This document shows, piece by piece, positions 1 to 6,188 of a stretch of DNA of 7,424 nucleotides. Made by a program: the position numbers and the translations under genes. Under the pieces are notes generated by a model. That model ran no database searches and was not told where the DNA came from. It was given only the letters and a program-made list of their open reading frames with translations. The DNA is taken from positions 1-7,424 of the forward strand of contig CAJMQZ010000100.1 of the NCBI GenBank assembly GCA_905215595.1, given 5' to 3'. The DNA comes from an uncultured bacterium (GTDB lineage Bacteria > Bacillota > Clostridia > Oscillospirales > Ruminococcaceae). The stretch's first letter is position 1; each line of letters starts with the position of its first letter.

Positions 1-186
1 TTGCTGTTTGGCGGCGGCGCATACCCTCGGCTGGAGTTGCTGCGGGCGTGGAGCGGCGGAAGCTTTTCCCGCATGGATGCGTTGCTTTTGCTGCTGTGGC
101 TGCTGTGCGCTGTCTACCGGGCAGCCATGCTGTGTGCCACTATCCGCTTGCTCTGGCAGCAGCCGAAGGCGGAGGTGCAGCCATGA
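1..186 (+). CDS. GerAB-like spore germination permease, C-terminal fragment (5' end outside window)
   Basis: The frame is open from the first base, so the gene enters from the left and only its last 61 codons are visible; the TTG at base 1 is not taken as a start. The fragment has a short Tyr-Pro-Arg-Leu-Glu-Leu-Leu-Arg segment and a Gly-Gly-Ser-Phe-Ser-Arg-Met-Asp motif. A strongly hydrophobic helix with an internal Trp follows (about residues 26-52), then a polar tail. This is the layout of the last transmembrane segment of the GerAB/Spore_permease family, where an Arg-Asp pair precedes the final helix. GerAB proteins are membrane subunits of germinant receptors, related to amino-acid permeases. 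The best support is the neighbour: the stop codon overlaps the start of a GerAC-like gene (ATGA). GerAA would be expected further left. The family call rests on a short piece and on context, and the subtype (A, B, K) cannot be told. Confidence 0.62.
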   Translation: MLFGGGAYPRLELLRAWSGGSFSRMDALLLLLWLLCAVYRAAMLCATIRLLWQQPKAEVQP

Positions 187-1142
187 AAAACGCAAAAACA
201 TACAAACCGCTGCTGTATTTGCTGCTGACAGGATGGTGCCTTTTATTCCTGCGCTGTGAAAGCACCGAGAAAAGCATGGTGCGGGCGGTATATCTGGCAC
301 AGACAGGGCAGGGGTATCAGGCAGGGCTGCTCTATCAGGCACCGCAGGCCGCCGCCGATGCCGCCGAGGCCTCTGCCGCGTTACAGTTTGTGCAGGCAGA
401 GGGGCAAACGATGGAGCAGGCACTGGCTGGGGCAGAGCAGGCACTGCCCCAAACCGCAAGCTACCGCCTGTGTGACTATCTGCTGCTGTCAAAAGCGGAA
501 GAACCATTATTAACAGAGTACGAGCAGCTGGTGCTGCGGCGCGGCTGCGGACGCACGGCGGCAAGGCTGCTTTGCGCAGAAGGAAAGACAGACCACCTTG
601 CCGCACAGGCCGCTTTACCGGATGCCCTGATGGCACAAATAAAGGTCGCAGCACCCACCGCACCCCGGCTGTATCAGCATACAGAGCCGGGGCTTCTGCC
701 CATTCTCCGGTGGAGCGCGGAAGAGGTGACGATACAGGAGGGCGGCGTTCTGCATACCGTGGCGGGCGATACGTCCTTGTCCTCGGAGCAGGCCGAGGTC
801 TACCGGCTGCTTACCGGGCAGGGCGGTATCCGGCAGCTTTGGCTGGAAGGGGAGCGCATCGGCATCCGGCGCTGCACCGTTTCGGTCACCCTGCAAAAGG
901 GGCAGGTGCTTGTGCGGCTGGACTGCCAACGTGCCGCCCACAGCCCATTGCCCACGCAGGCGCAGCGGCAACAGCTTGCGGCGCAGTGCACCGCACTTTT
1001 GCAAAGCTGCTGGCAGCAGGGCGTGGATGTGCTGCACCTGCAAGCCCGGGAAGCGCTGCGGAGCGGCAGCGGCGCAAGCTTTGACCCAACAAAAAACGCC
1101 TGCCCGCAATGGCGGACAAACGTGCATTTCATGCTGTATTAA
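183..1142 (+). CDS. GerAC-like (Ger(x)C family) germinant-receptor protein, diverged
   Basis: This 319-residue protein starts at an ATG overlapping the upstream stop (ATGA), with GGAGG 7 nt before it (171-175); the frame is open further upstream but that part lies inside the permease gene. Residues 9-23 form a hydrophobic signal or anchor. Residues 25-110 resemble the Ger(x)C N-terminal domain, and residues 180-319 its C-terminal domain: an EVTIQEGGVLHTV stretch (181-193), a Tyr-Arg-Leu-Leu-Thr-Gly turn (207-212), beta-rich 228-248, and a CWQQGVDVLHL helix (276-286) matching the family's conserved 'aDilgl' region. GerAC proteins are normally lipoproteins of the spore inner membrane and part of the receptor with GerAA and GerAB. 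Oddities are that it is somewhat shorter than usual family members, very rich in Ala/Gln/Leu, and that Cys19 and Cys25 both lack a proper lipobox (Trp or Arg at -1). The frame is intact, so it is not an obvious pseudogene. The family call is by pattern and context. Confidence 0.7.
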   Translation: MKNAKTYKPLLYLLLTGWCLLFLRCESTEKSMVRAVYLAQTGQGYQAGLLYQAPQAAADAAEASAALQFVQAEGQTMEQALAGAEQALPQTASYRLCDYLLLSKAEEPLLTEYEQLVLRRGCGRTAARLLCAEGKTDHLAAQAALPDALMAQIKVAAPTAPRLYQHTEPGLLPILRWSAEEVTIQEGGVLHTVAGDTSLSSEQAEVYRLLTGQGGIRQLWLEGERIGIRRCTVSVTLQKGQVLVRLDCQRAAHSPLPTQAQRQQLAAQCTALLQSCWQQGVDVLHLQAREALRSGSGASFDPTKNACPQWRTNVHFMLY

Positions 1143-2488
1143 GAGGCGGTAGGAAAGGTGACAGTGATGGTGGTGCCAACGTTCACCTGACTTTCCAGCT
1201 TGATGCGGGCGTTGTGGATGCGGGCAATGTGCTTGACGATGGCAAGCCCAAGCCCGGTGCCGCCGGTGGCCTTGCTGCGGCTCTTGTCCACCCGGTAGAA
1301 GCGCTCGAACACGCTGGCCTGTGCTTCCCGCGGGATGCCGATGCCGTTGTCGACCACGGTCAGGGAGCAGTGTCCATCCCGGTTGCAGGTGGTGATGATT
1401 TGTACCTTGCCGCCCGGGCGGTTGTAGCGGATGGCATTGTCGCACAGGTTCTGGCACAGTTCATCCAGCAGCGCGCGGCTGCCCAGCACCGGGGCGCTCT
1501 CGCCCAGATAAGTCAGGGAGATATAGGCGCGGCGGGCGTTCAGTTTCTGGCGCTCCACACACTCCTTGGCAACCTCCAAAAGGTCTACCGTTTCCATCAC
1601 GGGGGCGTCCCCGGTCTCGCTTACAGTGTCCAGCTTGGAAAGCTGCAAAATATCGTTGACCAGCTGGATCATGCGGGTGGCCTCGCTGTGGATCTTGCGA
1701 CCGAAATCCGGCACATCCTCCGGCTTTGCAATGCCGGTCTCGATCAACTCTGCATAGCCGGAAATGCTGGTCAGCGGTGTCTTGAGCTCGTGGCTGACAT
1801 TGGCGGTAAACTCCTGCCGCATTTTCTCGTTGTTTTCTCGCAGAATGCGGTCGGAGTGGATGCTCTCTGCAAAGGGGATCAGCTCCCGGTAGGGCACATT
1901 TTCCTGAATGTGATCCAGATCCTCGGTCATGTTCAGCACCGGCTGTACCAGTGCTTTGGTCAGCAGGGCAGCCAGCACTGCTGCGGCCAGCATCAGTGCC
2001 ACACAGCTCAGCACGATGGCCGGAATGGTGGCATCATAGATGGACCACACGGTCTCGGCGTCCTGTGCCACGCGCAGCACATCCCCGCCGGAAAGCCGGA
2101 GCGCATAGTAATAGGTCTCATAGCCCATGGTCTGGGAATCGCGGATGTCCCGACCCTCGCCGTTTGCAATGGCATCGCGGATCTCCGGGCGGGTCAGATG
2201 GTTCTCCATGGGCTGGTCGGTGGCAGATTCAAACAGCACGCTGCCGTCCTGACTGATCAACGTCACGCGCAGATCATCGGTCACAAAGGCGCTCAGCTGC
2301 GCGGGGTCTCCGGTCTGCTCGTACCCGGCGCGCACAAGGTCGGTCTCGCGCTCCAAAGCCGACCATGCCTGCGTCGTAAAGGCTTTATGGAACACAAAAA
2401 TGCACAGCGCTGCGGTGAATATAAGCCCCAGAAAGCCCATCAGGAACAACCGGTAGCTGATTTTTTCTTCCATGCTGCGCAGCTTCAT
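1139..2488 (-). CDS. phoR: PhoR-type membrane sensor histidine kinase
   Basis: A 449-residue sensor kinase, the likely partner of the response regulator just upstream. A transmembrane helix lies at about 12-34, an extracytoplasmic sensor at about 35-154, a second helix at about 155-178 and a short HAMP-like linker at 179-215. The phosphoacceptor motif SHELKTPL (232-239) carries His233. The ATPase domain shows the N box (NLCDNAIRYN, Asn351), G1 box DNGIGI (380-385), F box FERFYRVD (394-401) and G2 box GGTGLGLAIV (409-418), all intact. The sensor contains RVTLISQDGSVLFES and ENHLTRPEI, a pattern I associate with extracellular PAS/Cache-like domains of clostridial PhoR kinases; no cytoplasmic PAS domain is visible. 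The start overlaps the regulator stop by 4 bp, with GAGGAGG about 10 nt upstream (2499-2505). An in-frame Met6 has a poorer ribosome site. The stop overlaps the stop of the convergent GerAC-like gene. The phosphate role is inferred from the operon; kinase function is certain. Confidence 0.9.
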   Translation of the reverse strand: MKLRSMEEKISYRLFLMGFLGLIFTAALCIFVFHKAFTTQAWSALERETDLVRAGYEQTGDPAQLSAFVTDDLRVTLISQDGSVLFESATDQPMENHLTRPEIRDAIANGEGRDIRDSQTMGYETYYYALRLSGGDVLRVAQDAETVWSIYDATIPAIVLSCVALMLAAAVLAALLTKALVQPVLNMTEDLDHIQENVPYRELIPFAESIHSDRILRENNEKMRQEFTANVSHELKTPLTSISGYAELIETGIAKPEDVPDFGRKIHSEATRMIQLVNDILQLSKLDTVSETGDAPVMETVDLLEVAKECVERQKLNARRAYISLTYLGESAPVLGSRALLDELCQNLCDNAIRYNRPGGKVQIITTCNRDGHCSLTVVDNGIGIPREAQASVFERFYRVDKSRSKATGGTGLGLAIVKHIARIHNARIKLESQVNVGTTITVTFPTAS

Positions 2489-3171
2489 TCTTCTTCGGCC
2501 TCCTCATCGGTCAGCTTGTAGCCCACTTTGCGCACAGTGCAGATGTAACGCCCCGCATCGCCCAGCTTTTTGCGCAGGGTGCGGATGTGCATATCCACGG
2601 TACGGCTCTCCACCGAGATGTCGGTACCCCACACCACCTGCAAAATGGTCTCGCGGGTCACCACCAGACCGTTGTTTTCCAGCAGCAGCCGCAGCAGGCA
2701 GTATTCCTTGTAAGTCAGCTCCACGGGGGTGCTGTTTACCGTAACGCTGTGGCGGGCATTGTCCAGCTGAATTTCATGAAAGGCCAGCACGTCCGGTTTT
2801 ACCTCCGGGGCAGAGCGCCGCAGCGCCACACGCACCCGGCTGAGAAATTCCATAATGCCAAAGGGCTTTGCAATGTAGTCATCCGCGCCGCAGTCCAGCC
2901 CGCGCACGGTGTCCAGCTCGCTGGATTTTGCAGTGACCATAATGATGGGCAGCTTGCGCAGGGAAGGGGTGTTGCGCAGTTTTTTCAGGATGGAAAAGCC
3001 GTCCTCGCCGGGCAGCATCACGTCTAAGATCACCAGCTCCGGCTCAGCGGCACGCATGGCCTGCCAGAAGGGCTCGGCGCTTTCAAAGCCCTGCACCTCG
3101 TAGCCGTTGGATTGCAGGGCGTACTGCTCCAGTTCGCGGATGGAAGCGTCGTCCTCTACAATATAGATCAT
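2485..3171 (-). CDS. phoB: OmpR/PhoB-family DNA-binding response regulator
   Basis: A 228-residue two-domain regulator of normal family length. The receiver domain (1-about 118) has the acidic pair Asp7/Asp8, phosphoacceptor Asp50 in VILDVMLPGEDG, Thr80 and Lys102 in the AKPF motif, a complete active site. The C-terminal winged-helix domain (about 128-221) has the typical ELTYKEYCLLRLLLENNG segment, the recognition region around SVESRTVDMHIRTLRKKLGD, and the VRKVGYKL wing. It is expected to be phosphorylated by the kinase encoded next and then to bind direct repeats at its target promoters. The gene starts 3 bp after the transporter stop codon, with GAGGAG at the end of the transporter gene, and overlaps the kinase start by 4 bp. 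It is therefore translationally embedded in the operon. A phosphate-regulator assignment (PhoB, called PhoP in Bacillus) comes from the transporter partner and the TTTACAT repeats upstream of the operon. From the protein alone it could be any OmpR-type regulator. Confidence 0.9.
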   Translation of the reverse strand: MIYIVEDDASIRELEQYALQSNGYEVQGFESAEPFWQAMRAAEPELVILDVMLPGEDGFSILKKLRNTPSLRKLPIIMVTAKSSELDTVRGLDCGADDYIAKPFGIMEFLSRVRVALRRSAPEVKPDVLAFHEIQLDNARHSVTVNSTPVELTYKEYCLLRLLLENNGLVVTRETILQVVWGTDISVESRTVDMHIRTLRKKLGDAGRYICTVRKVGYKLTDEEAEEE

Positions 3172-3174
3172 AAC

Positions 3175-4956
3175 TCAATTCTCCTCAGCAGTCTGTCCGT
3201 CCGGGAACAGATACCGCTCACGGTAGCGGCCCAGACGGCGGTGGAATTCTTCACTTTCCTTGGTGTCGTTGCCGTGGCGCAGATCGTTCAGGTAGGCGTG
3301 GGTGTCAAAGCTGTCCTGTGCCACCTCGATCTGTGCAACCGCCACATTGCTGCAATGGTCGCAAACCCGCTCGTAGTTGGTCAGCAGATCGTCCAGCACA
3401 AAGCCGTACTCAATAGAGCAGCTGCCGGCCTGCAGGCGGGCAACGTGCCGCGCCTTGATGGCACGCACCAGCTCGTTGACCACGGCCTCCAGCGGCTCAA
3501 CCTTGGAAGCAAGGTGCAGATCCCCCTTGCGGAAGGCATCGGTGGTGCGGCTCAGGGTGTCCTGCACCGCATCCTCCAGCACCTGCAGCTCCTCCTGTGC
3601 ATCCTTGGAGAAGTGGATCTCCTTCTGGTGCATCTCCTCGGCGGATTCCAGAAGATTGACGGAATGATCGCTGATACGCTCAAAATCGCTGATGGTGTGC
3701 AGCAGGGTGTTCACGCTCTGGCTGTCGGTGTGGTTCAGTTCCCGGCCGGACAGCTTGACCAGATAAGTACCCAGTGCGTCCTCGTACCGATCCACCCGGC
3801 ACTCCTCATCCCGCACCTTCTGGGCAAGTTCGTCGTTCCATTCATGGGTCAGGCTCATGGCCTGCACAACGCCCACCCGGGCAAGCTCGGCCATTTCAGC
3901 GGTAGCGGCGCGGGCACGCTCCACAGCCACGGCGGGGGTATTCAGCAGACGGTCATCCAGCAGAGCAAACTCCTCTTTTTCCGGGGAGTCGGGAATGGTC
4001 AGGATGGCCAGCTTTTCCAGCCCGGTGGCGAAGGGCAGCAGAATGACGGTGGCCAGAATGTTGAACACCGAGTGCACGATTGCAATGCCCCAAGCCTCGA
4101 TGGTGGTATTCACAAAGGCAAAGTGGCAGACGGCGTTGAGCCCATAGAATCCGAACAGGAAGATGCTTACACCGATGATGTTGAAGTACAGGTGCACCAT
4201 GGCAGCCCGGCGGGCGTTCTTATTCGCACCCACCGAGGACAGCAGTGCGGTCACACAGGTACCGATGTTCTGACCCATGATGATGGGAATGGCACTGCCG
4301 TAGGTGATGACACCGGTGGCGCTCAGCGCCTGCAGGATACCCACGCTGGCGCTGGAGCTCTGGATGATGCCGGTGACCAGTGCGCCCACCAGAACGCCCA
4401 GCAGGGGGTTGGAGAAGCGGGTGAACAGGCTGGTGAACCATGCCTCATTTTGCAGCGGCAGCACCGCGTTGGACATGGTGGTCATGCCGGTCATCAACAC
4501 AGCAAAGCCGATGAGGATGGTGCCCACGCCCTTTTTCTTCTCACTCTTACACATATACAGCAAAATGCCGATAAATGCAAGCACAGGGCTAAAAGAAGTG
4601 GGCTTGAGCAGCTGGATGAGCAGGCTGTCGCCCTGCAAACCGGAAAGGCTCAAGATCCAGCTGGTCACGGTAGTGCCCACATTGCTGCCCATGATCACGC
4701 CAATGGCCTGATGCAGCTCCATGATGCCGCTGTTGACAAAGCCTACCACCATAACCGTGGTAGCGCTGGAACTCTGGATGACGGCAGTCACACACAGACC
4801 CAGAAAAAAGCCCTTGAGGGGGTTATCGGTCAGTTTGCTGAGAATTTTTTGCAGCTGGCCGCCGGCCTGCTTTTCCAGTGCCTTGCCCATGATGTCCATA
4901 CCGAACAAAAACAGGGCCAGACCTCCCAGCAGCGAAAAGACATTAAAAATGGTCAT
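3175..4956 (-). CDS. nptA: Na+/phosphate cotransporter with C-terminal PhoU domain (NptA/YjbB type)
   Basis: A 593-residue inner-membrane protein predicted to take up or export inorganic phosphate coupled to sodium. The N-terminal half holds the two inverted-type repeats of the Na/Pi cotransporter family: helices from about residue 5 to 135, with QSSSATTV at 61-68, and about 145 to 310, with QSSSASVG at 199-206. Each repeat is followed by a GxNxGT-like motif (SNVGTT 91-96; QNIGTC 229-234). The soluble C-terminal part (about 345-560) is a PhoU-like helical bundle with two metal-binding E-x-x-x-D motifs, DFERISDH (424-431) and NYERVCDH (527-534). The chosen start has TGAGGAA 7-8 nt upstream. 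The frame stays open to an ATG at 5133, but that extension would cross the promoter and adds a non-family leader. It is first in the operon with the two-component pair, suggesting phosphate-responsive control. Transport direction cannot be read from sequence. Confidence 0.92.
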   Translation of the reverse strand: MTIFNVFSLLGGLALFLFGMDIMGKALEKQAGGQLQKILSKLTDNPLKGFFLGLCVTAVIQSSSATTVMVVGFVNSGIMELHQAIGVIMGSNVGTTVTSWILSLSGLQGDSLLIQLLKPTSFSPVLAFIGILLYMCKSEKKKGVGTILIGFAVLMTGMTTMSNAVLPLQNEAWFTSLFTRFSNPLLGVLVGALVTGIIQSSSASVGILQALSATGVITYGSAIPIIMGQNIGTCVTALLSSVGANKNARRAAMVHLYFNIIGVSIFLFGFYGLNAVCHFAFVNTTIEAWGIAIVHSVFNILATVILLPFATGLEKLAILTIPDSPEKEEFALLDDRLLNTPAVAVERARAATAEMAELARVGVVQAMSLTHEWNDELAQKVRDEECRVDRYEDALGTYLVKLSGRELNHTDSQSVNTLLHTISDFERISDHSVNLLESAEEMHQKEIHFSKDAQEELQVLEDAVQDTLSRTTDAFRKGDLHLASKVEPLEAVVNELVRAIKARHVARLQAGSCSIEYGFVLDDLLTNYERVCDHCSNVAVAQIEVAQDSFDTHAYLNDLRHGNDTKESEEFHRRLGRYRERYLFPDGQTAEEN

Positions 4957-4963
4957 AAGTGTT

Positions 4964-4970
4964 TTCCTCA
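4964..4970 (-). promoter_or_regulatory. Ribosome binding site setting the nptA start
   Basis: On the minus strand TGAGGAA lies 7 nt before the ATG at 4956. This supports the start at MTIFNVF rather than the upstream in-frame ATG at 5133, which lies beyond the promoter elements. Confidence 0.75.
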
Positions 4971-5002
4971 CTTTTCTTGACGTGTTTTTCTCCTGTGCTT
5001 TA

Positions 5003-5031
5003 AGTATAGAAAAACAATGTAAAATCTGAAA
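5003..5031 (-). promoter_or_regulatory. Probable activator-dependent promoter of the nptA-phoB-phoR operon
   Basis: The minus strand shows a good -10 hexamer TATACT (5003-5008). Seventeen bp upstream is only TTTCAG (5026-5031), a poor -35. A good -10 with a weak -35 beside upstream TTTACA repeats is the usual design of Pho-regulon promoters. The predicted transcript would begin near 4996, giving a leader of about 40 nt before the transporter start. No start site has been measured; this is pattern reading. Confidence 0.55.
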
Positions 5032-5075
5032 TCGCCGAAATGTAAAACCCATGTAAAGTAAGAAAAATGTAAAAA
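5018..5075 (-). promoter_or_regulatory. Cluster of four TTTACAT direct repeats, probable PhoB/PhoP boxes
   Basis: On the minus strand the 7-mer TTTACAT, or its core TTTACA, occurs four times in the same orientation. The TTTACA cores occupy 5018-5023, 5041-5046, 5052-5057 and 5068-5073. The central pair is spaced exactly 11 bp; the outer ones are 16 and 23 bp away. Bacillus PhoP binds TT(A/C/T)ACA-like repeats with 11-bp period, and E. coli PhoB also binds 11-bp repeats. The cluster lies just upstream of, and across, the weak -35 of the operon that encodes the regulator itself, so positive autoregulation is the natural reading. The two outer spacings are not exact multiples of 11, so only the central pair is a canonical dimer site. 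Confidence 0.6.
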
Positions 5076-5085
5076 TCCTGTGCAC

Positions 5086-5102
5086 ACGCTGCGATGCAGC
5101 GT
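5086..5102. repeat. Perfect inverted repeat between the divergent promoters
   Basis: ACGCTGC-GAT-GCAGCGT is a 7-bp perfect stem with a 3-nt loop. A short palindrome TGTGCACA (5079-5086) abuts its left arm. There is no T-run right after it on the + strand. It lies outside both predicted transcripts, upstream of the Pho repeats and of the hprK -35, so it is more plausibly an operator than an RNA hairpin. I do not recognise a specific regulator site. Confidence 0.4.
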
Positions 5103-5141
5103 CGGTTTCCAGACGCGGGCACAAAAACCGCATCCCGGGCG

Positions 5142-5170
5142 TTGTATTTGCCGCCGAATTTTATTATAAT
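5142..5170 (+). promoter_or_regulatory. Sigma-A-type promoter of the hprK operon
   Basis: A perfect -10 TATAAT (5165-5170) stands 17 bp downstream of TTGTAT (5142-5147), a partial -35. Transcription would start near 5177, giving a leader of just under 50 nt that contains the AGGAGG ribosome site of hprK. It faces away from the phosphate-operon promoter, and no TTTACAT repeat overlaps it. This suggests independent, housekeeping-type expression. Confidence 0.65.
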
Positions 5171-5224
5171 AAGAACAAGAGTGCCCGCAGCACAGCGCGG
5201 CAAAAGGATACAGGAGGAACCAGG

Positions 5225-6160
5225 ATGGGTACGTTCAATGTTTCGCTTAAAACGCTGACCGACCGCGTCAGCATGGAAGTGGTATACACCCCCCGGGCGC
5301 TGGATGAGATCAGCGTGGAGATCGCCGAGGTCAACCGCCCGGGTCTGTTTCTGGCGGGCTATTATGATTACTTTGATAAGCTCCGCCTGCAGATCATGGG
5401 TCTGGCAGAGATGAACTTTCTGTCCGGCCTGACGGCAGAAAAACGCTACGAGGCACTGGAACAGCTGTTCCGGCAGCAGCCCCCGGCGGTCATCGTCTGC
5501 CGCAGCGAGGAGCTGGCGCCATTCCCGGAGATGCAGGAACTGGCGCAGAAGCACGCGGTTGCCCTGCTGCGTTCCAACGAGACTACCTGCACTTTAATGG
5601 GCAGCCTGATCAGCGTACTGAATCTGGAGCTTGCGCCCCGCATCACCCGGCACGGCGTGCTGGTGGAGGTGTACGGCGAAGGCATCCTGATCCTTGGCGA
5701 CAGCGGCATCGGTAAAAGCGAGCTGGCCATTGAGCTGGTCAAGCGCGGCCACCGTCTGGTGGCAGATGATGCCGTGGAACTGCGCAAGGTGTCCAACCGT
5801 CAGATCATGGGCACTGCCCCGGAAAATATCCGCCACTTCATCGAGCTGCGCGGCATCGGCATCGTCAATGTGGCCCGCGTGTACGGCGTGGGTGCCGTCA
5901 AACTGAGCGAAAGTCTGGATCTGGTGGTGCAGCTGGAGGCGTGGGACCCCACCAAGAACTACCAGCGCACCGGTCTGGAAAGCGAATACTACGACATTCT
6001 GGGCGTGAGCATTCCCAGCACCAGCATCCCGGTCTCTCCCGGCCGCAATCTGGCTGTGGTGCTGGAGACCGCAGCCATCAATAACCGCCAGAAGAAGATG
6101 GGCTACAACGCAGCCAAGGAGCTGCTGATCCGGCTGGGACTGGATGACAAAATGGACTGA
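5225..6160 (+). CDS. hprK: HPr kinase/phosphorylase
   Basis: A 311-residue bifunctional enzyme of normal family length. It phosphorylates the PTS carrier HPr on a regulatory serine using ATP or pyrophosphate, and reverses the reaction with phosphate; in Firmicutes this drives CcpA-dependent catabolite control. The N-terminal domain spans about residues 1-130. The catalytic domain has TRHGVLVEVYG (141-151), the Walker A loop GDSGIGKS (158-165), the acidic pair Asp181/Asp182 that serves as catalytic base region, the family signature ELRGIGIVNV (207-216), and the C-terminal YQRTGLESEY segment with Arg248. All key residues are present. The ATG at 5225 has AGGAGG 7 nt upstream (5212-5217). It is followed after 28 bp by murB on the same strand. 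Because the enzyme senses phosphate and pyrophosphate, its position back-to-back with a phosphate operon is notable but may be coincidence. Confidence 0.96.
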   Translation: MGTFNVSLKTLTDRVSMEVVYTPRALDEISVEIAEVNRPGLFLAGYYDYFDKLRLQIMGLAEMNFLSGLTAEKRYEALEQLFRQQPPAVIVCRSEELAPFPEMQELAQKHAVALLRSNETTCTLMGSLISVLNLELAPRITRHGVLVEVYGEGILILGDSGIGKSELAIELVKRGHRLVADDAVELRKVSNRQIMGTAPENIRHFIELRGIGIVNVARVYGVGAVKLSESLDLVVQLEAWDPTKNYQRTGLESEYYDILGVSIPSTSIPVSPGRNLAVVLETAAINNRQKKMGYNAAKELLIRLGLDDKMD

Positions 6161-6188
6161 ACCTCTCTATAAAAAGGAGCCTGACCCT

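Noticed and set aside
1109..2521. 470-codon open frame on the + strand opposite the histidine kinase
   Set aside because: It is a shadow of a gene with all kinase boxes intact, and it has no recognisable motif of its own.
4743..4763. Hairpin CTACCAC-7 nt-GTGGTAG inside the cotransporter gene
   Set aside because: It falls on repeated Val codons in a conserved membrane segment, so chance from codon choice is the simpler explanation.
3112..4980. 622-codon open frame on the + strand opposite the Na/Pi cotransporter
   Set aside because: The minus-strand protein has clear family motifs; the opposite frame is His/Gln/Gly-rich without a domain and arises from GC-rich codon use.
4957..5133. 59-residue N-terminal extension of the cotransporter from an ATG at 5133
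   Set aside because: It would run through the predicted promoter and TTTACAT repeats; the ATG at 4956 has a good ribosome site and matches the family start.
6144..6188. Longer MurB from an ATG at 6144, overlapping the end of hprK
   Set aside because: No good ribosome site precedes it, while AAGGAG is well placed for 6189 and the added residues are not family-like.
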